The notes beneath the pieces were generated by a model, which saw nothing but the letters and a program-made list of their open reading frames with translations, was not told the DNA's origin and searched no databases. The position numbers and the translations under genes are program-made. This document shows, piece by piece, positions 42,095 to 50,993 of a stretch of 64,000 nucleotides of DNA; positions within the stretch are counted from its first letter, which is position 1, and the number at the start of each line of letters is the position of its first letter. The DNA lies in assembly GCF_014651015.1 (NCBI RefSeq), contig NZ_BMWB01000001.1, positions 780,137 through 844,136 of the forward strand, given 5' to 3'. This stretch comes from Streptomyces xantholiticus (GTDB taxonomy: Bacteria; Actinomycetota; Actinomycetes; Streptomycetales; Streptomycetaceae).

Positions 42095-43438
42095 ATGACC
42101 AGCCCCACCGAGCAGCTGTCCGAGCAGCTGTCCGCCACCACCCTGCTGCGCTTCGCCACCGCCGGGTCCGTCGACGACGGCAAGTCCACCCTGGTCGGGC
42201 GGCTGCTGCACGACTCCAAGTCGGTGCTGACCGACCAGCTGGAGGCCGTCGAGCACGCCTCCCGCAGCCGCGGCCAGGACGCGCCTGACCTGGCGCTGCT
42301 CACCGACGGCCTGCGGGCCGAGCGGGAGCAGGGCATCACCATCGACGTGGCCTACCGCTACTTCGCCACCCCCCGGCGGCGGTTCATCCTCGCCGACACT
42401 CCCGGCCACGTGCAGTACACCCGCAACATGGTCACCGGCGCCTCCACCGCCGAGCTCGCCGTCGTCCTGGTCGACGCCCGCAACGGTGTCGTCGAGCAGA
42501 CCCGCCGGCACGCCGCGGTCGCCGCTCTGCTGCGCGTCCCGCATGTGGTCCTGGCCGTCAACAAGATGGACCTCGTCGACTACGCCGAGCCTGTCTTCGC
42601 GAAGATCGCCGAGGAGTTCACCGCCTACGCGGCCTCCCTCGGCGTTCCGGAGATCACCGCGATCCCGATCTCCGCGCTCGCCGGCGACAATGTGGTGGAC
42701 CCCTCCGCCAACATGGACTGGTACGGCGGCCCGACCGTGCTCGAGCACCTCGAGACGGTGCCCGTCAGCCACGACCTGACCACCTGCCACGCGCGGCTGC
42801 CCGTGCAGTACGTGATCCGCCCGCAGACGGCAGAACACCCCGACTACCGCGGCTACGCCGGTCAGATCGCCGCCGGCACCTTCCGTGTCGGCGAGTCCGT
42901 CACCGTGCTGCCGTCGGGCCGTACCTCGAAGGTCGCCGGCATCGACCTGCTGGGCAAGCCGGTGGACGTCGCCTGGACGCCCCAGTCGGTCACCCTGCTG
43001 CTGGAGGACGACATCGACGTCTCCCGCGGCGACATCATCGTGCCGACCGACGACGCACCGCCGACCACGCAGGACATCGAGGCGACCGTCTGCCATGTCG
43101 CGGACCAGCCGCTCGCCGTCGGCCAGCGGGTGCTGCTCAAGCACACCACCCGCACGGTCAAGGCCATCGTCAAGGAGATCCCCTCCCGGCTCACCCTCGA
43201 CGACCTCTCCCAGCACCCGGCACCCGGACAGCTCGTCGCCAACGACATCGGCCGCGTCAAGGTGCGCACCGCCGAACCGCTGGCCCTCGACTCGTACGCG
43301 CACTCGCGCCGCACTGGCTCGTTCCTGCTCATCGACCCGGCCGACGGCACCACGCTCGCGGCCGGCATGGCAGGCGACGCCTTCGCTGCCGAGGCCGACG
43401 CACCCGCCGAACAGGACGAGGACGGCTGGGACTTCTGA
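42095..43438 (+). CDS. cysN: Sulfate adenylyltransferase subunit 1 (GTPase)
   Basis: 447 aa from ATG at 42095, 2 bp after cysD. The EF-Tu-like GTPase has G1 FATAGSVDDGKSTLVGRLL, the G2 region GITIDVAYRYF, G3 ILADTPGHVQYTRNM and G4 LAVNKMDLV. GTP hydrolysis drives the unfavourable synthesis of APS by CysD. Domains II and III follow (residues 230-430). There is no fused CysC domain, in keeping with the separate cysC gene. Confidence 0.95.
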   Translation: MTSPTEQLSEQLSATTLLRFATAGSVDDGKSTLVGRLLHDSKSVLTDQLEAVEHASRSRGQDAPDLALLTDGLRAEREQGITIDVAYRYFATPRRRFILADTPGHVQYTRNMVTGASTAELAVVLVDARNGVVEQTRRHAAVAALLRVPHVVLAVNKMDLVDYAEPVFAKIAEEFTAYAASLGVPEITAIPISALAGDNVVDPSANMDWYGGPTVLEHLETVPVSHDLTTCHARLPVQYVIRPQTAEHPDYRGYAGQIAAGTFRVGESVTVLPSGRTSKVAGIDLLGKPVDVAWTPQSVTLLLEDDIDVSRGDIIVPTDDAPPTTQDIEATVCHVADQPLAVGQRVLLKHTTRTVKAIVKEIPSRLTLDDLSQHPAPGQLVANDIGRVKVRTAEPLALDSYAHSRRTGSFLLIDPADGTTLAAGMAGDAFAAEADAPAEQDEDGWDF

Positions 43439-43536
43439 TGACCGACATCTACTCGACCTTCGCCAAGGAGGGCGGCCGCGTCGGCAGCGGGGCACTCGGC
43501 GCGGGCACGGGCGGGGTGGCGCGATGTGCGCGGTGA
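43438..43536 (+). CDS. Possible 32-residue peptide coupled to cysN
   Basis: ATG at 43438 overlaps the cysN stop as TGATG and reads MTDIYSTFAKEGGRVGSGAL then GAGTGGVARCAR. The first 12 residues look like a structured start, whereas the rest is low-complexity Gly, so it may be the remnant of a small operon gene. There is no separate ribosome site. It could also be chance read-through. Confidence 0.35.
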   Translation: MTDIYSTFAKEGGRVGSGALGAGTGGVARCAR

Positions 43537-43653
43537 CGTACGCGCACAGCACAGGCGCCCTCCGCTTCCCGCACCGAAGACCGTTCTGCCCACCGACGAC
43601 CCGGCCGCGTCCGACATGACGTAGGGACCGGGCCTACGAGAGGAACCCCTCCC

Positions 43654-44763
43654 GTGCATGCCACTCGTACCTTCCTGGGGCGCGGCCTCGCCGCCGCAGC
43701 CGCACTGCCGCTCCTCGCCGTGGTCCTCACGGCGTGCGGCTACGGCTCCCAGGCCAAGGACGACTCGGTCGCTCCCGCCGTCACGGGCGAGAAGATCGAC
43801 GGTCTCGACACCGTGAGGATCGGGTACTTCCCGAACCTCACCCATGCCACCGCCCTGGTCGGTCACCAGGAAGGCATCATCCAGAAGGAGCTGGGCGGCA
43901 CCCGGCTGTCGACGGCTTCCTTCAACGCCGGGCCCTCGGAGATCGAGGCGCTGAACGCCGACTCGATCGACATCGGCTTCATCGGCCCCTCCCCCGCCGT
44001 CAACGGCTACGTCAAGTCGGGCGGCGACAACCTGCGGATCATCGGCGGTTCCGCGTCCGGCGGCGTGAAACTCGTCGTGAACCCGAAGAAGATCAAGTCC
44101 CTGGACGACGTCAAGGGCAAGAAGATCGCCACTCCGCAGCACGGCAACACCCAGGACGTGGCGTTCCTCAACTGGATCGACGAGCAGGGCTGGAAGGTCG
44201 ACCCCCAGACCGGCAAGGGCGATGTCTCCGTGGTCCGCAGCGACAACAAGGTCACGCCGAGCGCCTATCTGTCCGGTTCCGTCGACGGCGCCTGGGTGCC
44301 GGAGCCGACCGCGTCGAAGCTGGTGAGCGACGGTGCGAAGGTGCTGCTCGACGAGTCGGACCTGTGGCCCGGCAAGAAGTTCGTGATCACGAACATCATC
44401 GTGTCGCAGAAGTTCCTGAAGGAGCATCCCGGCGTCGTCGAGGCGGTGCTGCGCGGCACGGTGAAGACCAACAAGTGGATCAACGCCCATCCCGAGGAGG
44501 CGAAGGCCTCGGCCAACGCCAAGATCGAGGAGCTGACCGGCAAGTCACTGCCGCCCGAGGTGATCGACCCGGCGTGGAAGTCGATCCGGTTCACCGACGA
44601 CCCACTGGCGGCGACCCTCGGCGCGCAGGCGGACCACGCGGTGAAGGCCGGTCTGCTGGAGCAGCCCGACCTCGCCGGGATCTACGACCTGAAGCCGCTG
44701 AACAAGGTCCTCGAGTCCCAGGGCGGCCCCGCGGTCGCCGACGCCGGGCTCGGCGTCAAGTAA
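43654..44763 (+). CDS. Sulfonate-type ABC transporter substrate-binding lipoprotein
   Basis: 369 aa from GTG at 43654 with AGAGGA upstream. A lipoprotein signal ends in the lipobox VLTAC. The mature part follows the SsuA/TauA/NrtA pattern: VRIGYFPNLTHATALVGHQE, GPSEIEALNADSIDIGFIGP, KKIATPQHGNTQDVAFLNWI and GAWVPEPTASKLV. It binds an extracellular sulfur or nitrogen oxyanion, probably sulfonate or sulfate ester; its position after cysN and before an ATPase and permease supports a sulfur substrate. Confidence 0.88.
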   Translation: MHATRTFLGRGLAAAAALPLLAVVLTACGYGSQAKDDSVAPAVTGEKIDGLDTVRIGYFPNLTHATALVGHQEGIIQKELGGTRLSTASFNAGPSEIEALNADSIDIGFIGPSPAVNGYVKSGGDNLRIIGGSASGGVKLVVNPKKIKSLDDVKGKKIATPQHGNTQDVAFLNWIDEQGWKVDPQTGKGDVSVVRSDNKVTPSAYLSGSVDGAWVPEPTASKLVSDGAKVLLDESDLWPGKKFVITNIIVSQKFLKEHPGVVEAVLRGTVKTNKWINAHPEEAKASANAKIEELTGKSLPPEVIDPAWKSIRFTDDPLAATLGAQADHAVKAGLLEQPDLAGIYDLKPLNKVLESQGGPAVADAGLGVK

Positions 44764-44797
44764 CCCGTAGCAGCCGAGTTCCCAGGAGGTGACGACC

Positions 44798-45592
44798 ATG
44801 GCCACTGCCATCGCCAAGGCCGAGGACCGCGTGAGTGTCGAGCACGAGTACGCGGCGCGCCTCGGGCATGTCTCCAAGTCCTTCAACGGGCCCGCCGGGC
44901 CGCAGCTCGTGCTGGACGACATCACGCTCGATGTCGCGCCGGGCGAGTTCGTCACCCTCCTCGGGGCCTCGGGCTGCGGGAAGTCGACGCTGCTGAACCT
45001 GGTCGCCGGACTGGACCGGCCGACCGCGGGGTCCATCGAGACCCCCGGTGGCCGGCCCGCGCTGATGTTCCAGGAGCACGCCCTGTTCCCGTGGCTGACC
45101 GCGGGCAAGAACATCGAACTCGCGCTCAAGCTGCGCGGCGTGCCGAAGGGAGCGCGGCGCCAGGAGGCGGAGCGGCTGCTGGAGCTGGTGCGGCTCGGCG
45201 GCGCGTTCCGCAAGCGGGTGCACGAGCTGTCGGGCGGCATGCGGCAGCGGGTCGCCATGGCCCGCGCCCTGGCGCAGGACAGCCGGCTGCTGCTGATGGA
45301 CGAGCCGTTCGCGGCGCTCGATGCCATCACCCGGGACGTGCTGCACGACGAGCTGACCCGGATCTGGCGGGAGACGAACGTGTCGGTCCTGTTCGTCACC
45401 CACAACGTCCGTGAGGCGGTGCGGCTCGCCCAGCGGGTGGTGCTGCTGTCGTCACGGCCGGGACGCGTGGCCCGTGAGTGGACCGTCGACATCGACCAGC
45501 CGCGACGCATCGAGGACACCGCGGTGGCGGAGCTGTCCGTCGAGATCACCGAAGAACTGCGTGGGGAGATCCGCCGACATGGCCAGCACTGA
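44798..45592 (+). CDS. Sulfonate-type ABC transporter ATP-binding protein
   Basis: 264 aa. ATG at 44798 has AGGAGGTG seven bases upstream; the GTG at 44789 overlaps that site and was rejected. Walker A LLGASGCGKSTLLNLVAG, Q-loop LMFQEHALFPWL, ABC signature LSGGMRQRVAMARALAQD, Walker B LLLMDEPFAALDA and H-loop FVTHNVREAVRL are complete. The SsuB/TauB-type length and sequence match the binding protein before it and the permease after it, with which it overlaps by 14 nt. Confidence 0.93.
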   Translation: MATAIAKAEDRVSVEHEYAARLGHVSKSFNGPAGPQLVLDDITLDVAPGEFVTLLGASGCGKSTLLNLVAGLDRPTAGSIETPGGRPALMFQEHALFPWLTAGKNIELALKLRGVPKGARRQEAERLLELVRLGGAFRKRVHELSGGMRQRVAMARALAQDSRLLLMDEPFAALDAITRDVLHDELTRIWRETNVSVLFVTHNVREAVRLAQRVVLLSSRPGRVAREWTVDIDQPRRIEDTAVAELSVEITEELRGEIRRHGQH

Positions 45593-46481
45593 TACGACCA
45601 CTGCCGGGAAGGGCACGGACAAGGCCGACGACCTGGCGGGTCTGGAGGCCGGCCTCGACGCGCTGGACGCGGTCCAGGTGAACCGCACGCCGGTGCGCGA
45701 GGTGCTGCTGCACAAGGTGCTGCCGCCGCTGGCCGCCGTGGCACTGGTCCTCGTCGCCTGGCAGCTGCTGGTGTGGGCGGAGGTCACGGAGGACTACAAG
45801 CTGCCGGCGCCGTCCGCGGTGTGGGACAGCGTGTCCGACATGTGGCTGAAGGGCACACTGTTCGAGGTCATCTGGACCAGCGTCTCTCGTGGTCTGCTCG
45901 GCTTCCTGCTGGCTCTCGCCATCGGCACGCCGCTCGGGCTGGTGGTCGCACGGGTCAAGTTCGTGCGTGCGGCGATCGGTCCGATCCTGTCCGGTCTGCA
46001 GTCGCTGCCGTCCGTGGCCTGGGTGCCGCCGGCCGTGATCTGGCTCGGACTGAACGACAAGATGATGTTCGCCGTGATCCTGCTGGGCGCGGTCCCCTCG
46101 ATCGCGAATGGACTGGTGTCCGGTGTCGACCAGGTGCCGCCGCTGTTTTTGCGGGCCGGCCGCACGCTCGGCGCGACCGGGCTGAAGGGCGCCTGGCACA
46201 TCGTGATGCCGGCGGCGCTGCCGGGGTATGTGGCGGGCCTGAAGCAGGGCTGGGCGTTCTCGTGGCGTTCGCTGATGGCTGCGGAGATCATCGCCTCCTC
46301 CCCCGACCTGGGCCTCGGGCTCGGCCAGTTGCTGGAGAACGGCCGCAACAACGCCGACATGCCAGGGGTGTTCCTCGCCATCGTCCTGATTCTGATCGTC
46401 GGCATCGCGATCGACCTGCTGATCTTCAGTCCGCTGGAGCGGTGGGTGCTGCGCAGCCGCGGTCTTCTCGTCAGGAGCTGA
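45579..46481 (+). CDS. Sulfonate-type ABC transporter permease
   Basis: 300 aa from ATG at 45579 with GGGGAGA upstream. After a 55-residue soluble N-terminus come six membrane segments of the BPD_transp_1 family. The coupling motif region reads GLKGAWHIVMPAALPGYVAG and GWAFSWRSLMAAEIIASSPD, as in SsuC/TauC. It completes the importer encoded by the three adjacent genes. Its N-terminal tail is longer than usual for this family and rich in charged residues. Confidence 0.92.
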   Translation: MASTDTTTAGKGTDKADDLAGLEAGLDALDAVQVNRTPVREVLLHKVLPPLAAVALVLVAWQLLVWAEVTEDYKLPAPSAVWDSVSDMWLKGTLFEVIWTSVSRGLLGFLLALAIGTPLGLVVARVKFVRAAIGPILSGLQSLPSVAWVPPAVIWLGLNDKMMFAVILLGAVPSIANGLVSGVDQVPPLFLRAGRTLGATGLKGAWHIVMPAALPGYVAGLKQGWAFSWRSLMAAEIIASSPDLGLGLGQLLENGRNNADMPGVFLAIVLILIVGIAIDLLIFSPLERWVLRSRGLLVRS

Positions 46482-46488
46482 GCCGGCG

Positions 46489-47238
46489 ATGCACCACAGC
46501 AGCCCTGTCCTCCTCGTCATAGCGCACGGCAGCCGCGACCCGCGGCACGCCGCGACCGTCCACGCCCTCACGGGGCGGGTGCGGTCGCTGCGGCCTGGGC
46601 TGCGCGTCGAGACCGCGTTCCTCGACTTCAACGCCCCCTCGGTGCCGCAGGTCCTCGGCCGTCTGGCGGCCGAAGGCGTACGGGACGTGGTGGCGCTGCC
46701 TCTGCTGCTGACACGCGCCTTCCACGCCAAGGCGGACATCCCCACCGTGCTCCGCCAGGCGCCGCCGGCGCTGCGGATCCGGCAGGCCGAGGTCCTCGGC
46801 CCGTCGCCGCTGCTGCTCGCCGCCGTCGAGCGGCGGCTGTACGAGGCGGGCCTCACGCCCGCGGACAAGAGCTCGACGGGCCTGGTGCTGGCCGCCGCGG
46901 GCTCCACAGACCCGGAGGCGATCGCAGTGATCGTCCAAACAGCGCGGGAGCTGCGGCACACCGGTTGGTGCGCCGTGCGACCTGCGTTCGCCTCCGCATC
47001 CCTTCCGCGCACCGAGGACGCGGTCCGCTCGCTCCGGGCGGACGGCTTCGCGCGTGTCGCGGTGGCTCCGTACGTGATCGCCCCCGGCCGGCTTCCCGAC
47101 CGCATCGCGGTCGGCGCGGACGCCGGCGGGGCGAACGTCGTGGCGGACGTGCTGGGCCCCTCGCCGGAGCTGGCACGGCTGCTGCTGGGCCGCTACGACG
47201 AGGCGCGGGCCGAGCAGCTGCTGGCGGCCACCGCCTAG
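46489..47238 (+). CDS. Sirohydrochlorin chelatase (CbiX/SirB type)
   Basis: 249 aa from ATG at 46489, 7 bp after the permease. The two-domain CbiX pattern is LLVIAHGSRDPRHAATVHAL with the N-terminal His at the metal site, VVALPLLLTRAFHAKADIPT with the second His, and a related C-terminal half (VAVAPYVIAPGRLPDR). It inserts Fe(II) (or Co) into sirohydrochlorin; the operon context favours iron, to make siroheme for the sulfite reductase at 38 kb. It closes the operon. Confidence 0.9.
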   Translation: MHHSSPVLLVIAHGSRDPRHAATVHALTGRVRSLRPGLRVETAFLDFNAPSVPQVLGRLAAEGVRDVVALPLLLTRAFHAKADIPTVLRQAPPALRIRQAEVLGPSPLLLAAVERRLYEAGLTPADKSSTGLVLAAAGSTDPEAIAVIVQTARELRHTGWCAVRPAFASASLPRTEDAVRSLRADGFARVAVAPYVIAPGRLPDRIAVGADAGGANVVADVLGPSPELARLLLGRYDEARAEQLLAATA

Positions 47239-47259
47239 CAGAGCTTCGTTCCATGGCCT

Positions 47260-47271
47260 TGTCACGTGACA
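47260..47271. other. 12-bp perfect palindrome after the sulfur operon
   Basis: TGTCACGTGACA lies 22 bp after the chelatase stop, and a related GGTCACGTGGTGAC follows at 47285-47298 across the stop of the convergent gene. Together they can form an imperfect hairpin and may act as a terminator, or they may be a protein-binding site. Confidence 0.4.
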
Positions 47272-47286
47272 CCCCACCGGCGTCGG

Positions 47287-47883
47287 TCACGTGGTGACGG
47301 GGGCACTCCAGCGGGGGTCGCGTCCGGAGTTCGCCAGCGCCCGTTCGAAGGGGGTCGCGGCGGCGGGCATCACTACGGGCTCGGCGAAGCCGTCGTACTG
47401 GCGGTAGACCTCGGCGTGGGCGTCGACCACGGACAGGATCAGCGCGCCGGTCGCTTCGGTGGTGCGGAACTCCTGGCCGGTGGCACGGGCCAGGTCCCAG
47501 CCGTGGACGGCGAGCTCCTTGGTGATCAGCGAGGCGATCTCGGGTGCCGGCATGGCGGTGAACCCGAGGTCGATCCCGCCCTCCCAGACGGCCGGGTCCC
47601 GCCATGCCGCGAGGGCGCGCTCCATCTGTTCCGCGTAGGCCTGCGCCCAGTCGGCGTCGGCGGTGAAGTCCCGCCCGGTCAGTTCGTCGGGCAACGGCTT
47701 GCGCAGGGCCCGGTGTTCCAGGCCGTGGGAGGTGTAGAGGACGAGGTGGTTGACGAGGGTCCGGACGTCCCAGTCGGCGCAGGGCGTCGGCCCGGCGAGT
47801 CGTGCGGGGTCCACACCGCGGGCGACACGGACCGCTTCTGCGGCGCATTCGGTCAGGGCGGGGAACACGGTCTGCTTGTTCAT
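47287..47883 (-). CDS. TIGR03086-type mycothiol-dependent/DinB-fold protein
   Basis: 198 aa from ATG at 47883. It begins with PARLAGPTPCADWDVRTLVNHLV, the hallmark of the MDMPI N-terminal four-helix (DinB-like) fold, with metal-type His in VNHLV and in ELAVHGWDLARATGQ. Members are thought to bind a divalent metal and mycothiol and to act as isomerases or thiol S-transferases; the substrate is unknown. The neighbouring frameshifted gene is also of mycothiol type. Confidence 0.85.
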   Translation of the reverse strand: MNKQTVFPALTECAAEAVRVARGVDPARLAGPTPCADWDVRTLVNHLVLYTSHGLEHRALRKPLPDELTGRDFTADADWAQAYAEQMERALAAWRDPAVWEGGIDLGFTAMPAPEIASLITKELAVHGWDLARATGQEFRTTEATGALILSVVDAHAEVYRQYDGFAEPVVMPAAATPFERALANSGRDPRWSAPVTT

Positions 47884-47946
47884 GGCAGTGACGGTAGGGC
47901 GGGCCCCGGACCGGGGTCTTGAACAAACGCGACAGCCGAGCCGGGA

Positions 47947-48010
47947 GCGGACGCCGGGTCGAAGACCAGGCCGCCGGGGCGGACGCCTAGTCGAAGACCA
48001 GGCCGCCGGT
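47947..48010. repeat. 32-bp tandem duplication at the nitroreductase 3' end
   Basis: Positions 47947-47978 and 47979-48010 are 32-bp copies with three mismatches; each contains GTCGAAGACCAGGCCGCCGG. The second copy includes the true stop codon (TAG on the minus strand, 47987-47989); in the first copy the corresponding bases are changed. It looks like a slippage duplication of the gene tail. Confidence 0.85.
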
Positions 48011-48612
48011 GCGGGCGCGCTTCAGCTCGAACAGGTCCGGGTGGTTCGCGAGCACCCGGAAGCTGTCGAAGAGCTGCGCGGCCTCCTTGCCCCGCGGTAC
48101 CGAGTTCAGCACCGGTCCGAACCAGACGGTGCCGTCGACGTGGATCGTCGGCGTGCCGACATAGGCGTCGGCACCCGGGTCCTTGCCGGCGTCGTGGCTG
48201 CGGCGGACAGCCGCGTCGTACGTGGGGTCGTGCGCGGCTTCAGCCAGGTTGGCGGGCAGTCCCACCGCGGCGAGGGACTTCATGACGACCTCGTCGAAGT
48301 CCTCGTTCTTCTCATGATGGATGCCGGTCCGAAGGCGGTGTAGAGGTCGCGCAGCACTTCGTCTCCGTGCCGCTCGGCCGCGGCGGCGGCGACCCGCACC
48401 GGGCCGATCGACTTGTCGACCAACTCGCGGTACCAGCCGGGCAGTTCGTTGCCGAGGTTGTGGAGGTACAGGCTCATCACCCGGAAGCGCAGGTCGAGCG
48501 CACGCTCGCGTTCGACCTCGAGCAGCCAGCGTGAGGTGATCCAGGCGAAGGGGCAGGCGGGGTCGAAGTAGAAGTCGACGGCGGTCTTGGTCCCGGTGTC
48601 CGTGGTGGGCAT
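47987..48612 (-). pseudogene. Frameshifted mycothiol-dependent nitroreductase (DsbA family, Rv2466c-like)
   Basis: ATG at 48612 begins [40 protein letters not shown] and runs to [14 protein letters not shown], where homology stops. The continuation, KSLAAVGLPANLAEAAHDPT through GTPTIHVDGTVWFGPVLNS to GLVFD, is in another frame. Around 48325-48335 (minus strand TTCGGACCGGCATCCATCAT) the loss of one base explains both halves; the out-of-frame bases would encode [13 protein letters not shown]. The active-site motif is CPFA in place of CPWC, keeping only the first Cys, as in other Streptomyces copies. The gene is either newly inactivated or carries a sequencing error. Confidence 0.85.
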
Positions 48613-48707
48613 ATCCACGACCCTAGTCGGCAAGTGGCACGCTTCCCTGGGCCATTCACAAACCGTTCGAACGGGCCACTTCCGCGTCCCCCCAGGCCCG
48701 TGGGGAG

Positions 48708-49256
48708 TCAGTCACGGGTCATCGCCACGAGTTTGACGACGGTGTTCCAGTTGCGGCTGGTGGCGACGACCCCCTCGAGCAGGCCGGGCCGGGAGAGGGT
48801 GACGGCGAGCTTCGAGCGACCGAGTCCGTCCGGCGCGTACAGATACAGCGAACGGTCGCCGAGCCGGAACTCCTCAGGCAGATGGGCCGCCGCGTCGACG
48901 GATGCGAACCGGTCCGCGTCGACCGGCTCGGAGAAGAACGTGACGTGCAGTTGCCTGCCCTGGAGCGAGGCCGCCGGGAACGGGCAGGCGTCGGCCACGG
49001 CGCGCAGATAGGTGCCGCTGCGAACCAGGGTGTCGACGCGGAAGCCGAACGCCTTCTCGATGGCCTGCTCCAGACCGGCGGCGAGCGCGTCCTCGTCCTT
49101 CTCCCCACTGCTGAACACCGCGTTGCCGCTCTGCAGGTACGTGGCGACGTCGCCGTGGCCCAAACCGCTGAGGACGGCACGGAGTTCCGCCATGGGGACC
49201 TTCCTGCTGCCACCGACGTTGATCCCGCGCAGGAGTGCCGCATACTTCCTCGTCAT
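48708..49256 (-). CDS. DUF1697 protein
   Basis: 182 aa from ATG at 49256. The start [20 protein letters not shown] then [19 protein letters not shown] is diagnostic of DUF1697, a compact alpha/beta domain of unknown function, often encoded singly. No signal peptide or catalytic motif is visible. The central [20 protein letters not shown] and the final [12 protein letters not shown] are also family features. It is downstream of the subtilase gene but separated by a strong terminator. Confidence 0.9.
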   Translation of the reverse strand: MTRKYAALLRGINVGGSRKVPMAELRAVLSGLGHGDVATYLQSGNAVFSSGEKDEDALAAGLEQAIEKAFGFRVDTLVRSGTYLRAVADACPFPAASLQGRQLHVTFFSEPVDADRFASVDAAAHLPEEFRLGDRSLYLYAPDGLGRSKLAVTLSRPGLLEGVVATSRNWNTVVKLVAMTRD

Positions 49257-49270
49257 GCCTGGAACGATAA

Positions 49271-49309
49271 GCGGTCGCCGTGCCCCGTGGGGGAGGGCAC
49301 GGCGACCGC
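49271..49309 (-). terminator. 15-bp terminator hairpin of the subtilase gene
   Basis: GCGGTCGCCGTGCCC and GGGCACGGCGACCGC form a perfect 15-bp stem with a 9-nt loop, starting 23 bp beyond the subtilase stop (minus strand) and 14 bp before the DUF1697 start codon. Confidence 0.88.
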
Positions 49310-49332
49310 CGTTCAGCAGCGCGGACCGTCGG

Positions 49333-50532
49333 TCACTCGACGATCTTCAGCAGCTTGTTGGGCGTACCCTCGCTCGGGTTGGTGATCTTGTCGGCCGTCG
49401 CACCCTCGGTGAGGGCCGCGGCGACCTGCTCCGGGGTGGCGTCCTGGTGGCCTGCCAGGTAGACCGCCGCGGCGCCGACGACGTGCGGGGTCGCCATGGA
49501 GGTGCCGGAGATGGTCTTGGTGCCCTCGTCGCTGTCGTTCCACGACGAAGTGATGTCGGAGCCCGGGGCGTAGATGTCCACGATCCCGCCGAAGTTGGAG
49601 AAGTCCGACTGGGCGTCGTCCTTGGTGGAGGAGGCGACGGTGATGGCCTCCTGCACCCGGGCCGGGGAACCCTGGCTAGCGTCGGAGGACTCGTTGCCGG
49701 CGGCCACGCCGAAGGTGACGCCTGCCGCGATGGCCTTGCGCACGGCCTCGTCGAGCGCCTCGTCGACGCCGCCGCCGAGGCTCATGTTGGCGACGGACGG
49801 GCCCTGGTGGTTCTGGGTGACCCAGTCGATGCCGGCGACGACCTGCTCGGTGGTGCCCGAGCCGTTGTCGTCGAGCACCCGGACGGCGACGATCTTCGCC
49901 TTCTTGGCGACGCCGTGCGCGGTACCGGCGATGGTGCCCGCGACATGGGTGCCGTGACCGTTGCCGTCGTCGGCGGAGTCGTCGTTGTCCACGGCGTCGA
50001 AGCCGTGGGTGGCGCGACCCTCGAAGTCCTTGTGGGAGACGCGGACGCCGGTGTCGATGACGTACGCGGTCACGCCTTCACCGGCGCCGTCCGGGTAGGT
50101 GTACTTGCTGTCGCCGGCCGTGTCGGCCTGGTCGACGCGGTCGAGGCCCCAGGACGGCGGGTTGTCCTGGGTGGCGTTGATGGTGAACTTCTTGTTCTGG
50201 ACGACCTTGGCGACGGCCGGGTCGGCGGCGAGACGCTTGGCCTCGGTCTCGCTGAGACCGCTGGCCGAGAAGCCGTTGATGGCGGAGCTGTAGTTGCGCT
50301 TCAGCGTGCCGCCGTACTCCTTGGCCAGGCCCTTCTTGTCGGTCTTCTCGTCCAGCATGACGATGTAGCTGCCGGCGACGGCACCTTCGGCGTTCGCACC
50401 GTAGATCTTGCCCTCGGCGGGAGCTGCCGCTCCGGCGAAGGATGTGTTGAGCAGTGTGACGCCTGCTGCGGCGGCCACGGCGGTTATGGCGGCGGTGAGC
50501 TTGATCCGGCTCGCACGCTTGTGAGTTGCCAT
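49333..50532 (-). CDS. Secreted S8 subtilase (proteinase K-like)
   Basis: 399 aa from ATG at 50532 with GAGGAG upstream. A signal peptide (residues 1-35, ending SFAGAAA) is followed by an I9 propeptide (GSYIVMLDEKTDKKGLAKEY ... VAKVVQNKKF). The catalytic domain has Asp in TAYVIDTGVRVSHKDFEGRA, His in DGNGHGTHVAGTIAGTAHG, oxyanion Asn in VAAGNESSDASQ and Ser in ISGTSMATPHVVGAAA. It would be exported, self-processed and active as an extracellular protease. The SSI-type inhibitor at 21.8 kb has a Lys P1, so this subtilase may not be its preferred target. Confidence 0.94.
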   Translation of the reverse strand: MATHKRASRIKLTAAITAVAAAAGVTLLNTSFAGAAAPAEGKIYGANAEGAVAGSYIVMLDEKTDKKGLAKEYGGTLKRNYSSAINGFSASGLSETEAKRLAADPAVAKVVQNKKFTINATQDNPPSWGLDRVDQADTAGDSKYTYPDGAGEGVTAYVIDTGVRVSHKDFEGRATHGFDAVDNDDSADDGNGHGTHVAGTIAGTAHGVAKKAKIVAVRVLDDNGSGTTEQVVAGIDWVTQNHQGPSVANMSLGGGVDEALDEAVRKAIAAGVTFGVAAGNESSDASQGSPARVQEAITVASSTKDDAQSDFSNFGGIVDIYAPGSDITSSWNDSDEGTKTISGTSMATPHVVGAAAVYLAGHQDATPEQVAAALTEGATADKITNPSEGTPNKLLKIVE

Positions 50533-50993
50533 GAAGAGGGGTCTCCTCGTCATCTTTTTGTGGGGGGATCGCCCCGTGGACGGAAAATCTCCCGGGGCTG
50601 GTTCGAAACCCTGACCGATTGACGCGCACAGATCAAGACCTTCATGCAGCTGTGACTCAGTCAACAAGGTTTCGTAATAAGAAATCGGCCATCACGATCC
50701 AAGTCGGACGCGACCCTCAAGGGCCCTTAGTTGTAAGGGGCTTCGATCCTTCTTGTCGGGGATGGCACCGTCCATGAGGAGGAGACCCCGCATGTTCCAA
50801 GTCACCGCCCGGCAGGAGGAGAAGGCCTGAATACGCCCATAGCTTCGAAGGGTGCCTGGGGGCCGTGTTCAGAAATCGCACACATACGCCCCATGTACAG
50901 GTCACGGATATGGGCATTCGTGCACTCGACTCACACACCTCCGCACACATGCCCGCGGCCATACGCGATGAACGTACGCACATACGAGGGGAC
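50533..50993. other. Divergent promoter region of subtilase and MMPL genes
   Basis: 461 bp. The part at 50590-50700 is AT-richer (TTTCGTAATAAGAAATCGG) and likely carries the subtilase promoter. Nearer the exporter, frames continue upstream of the chosen start but lack conservation signs. An 18-codon frame at 50774 is preceded by no distinct ribosome site. I see no further gene. Confidence 0.5.
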
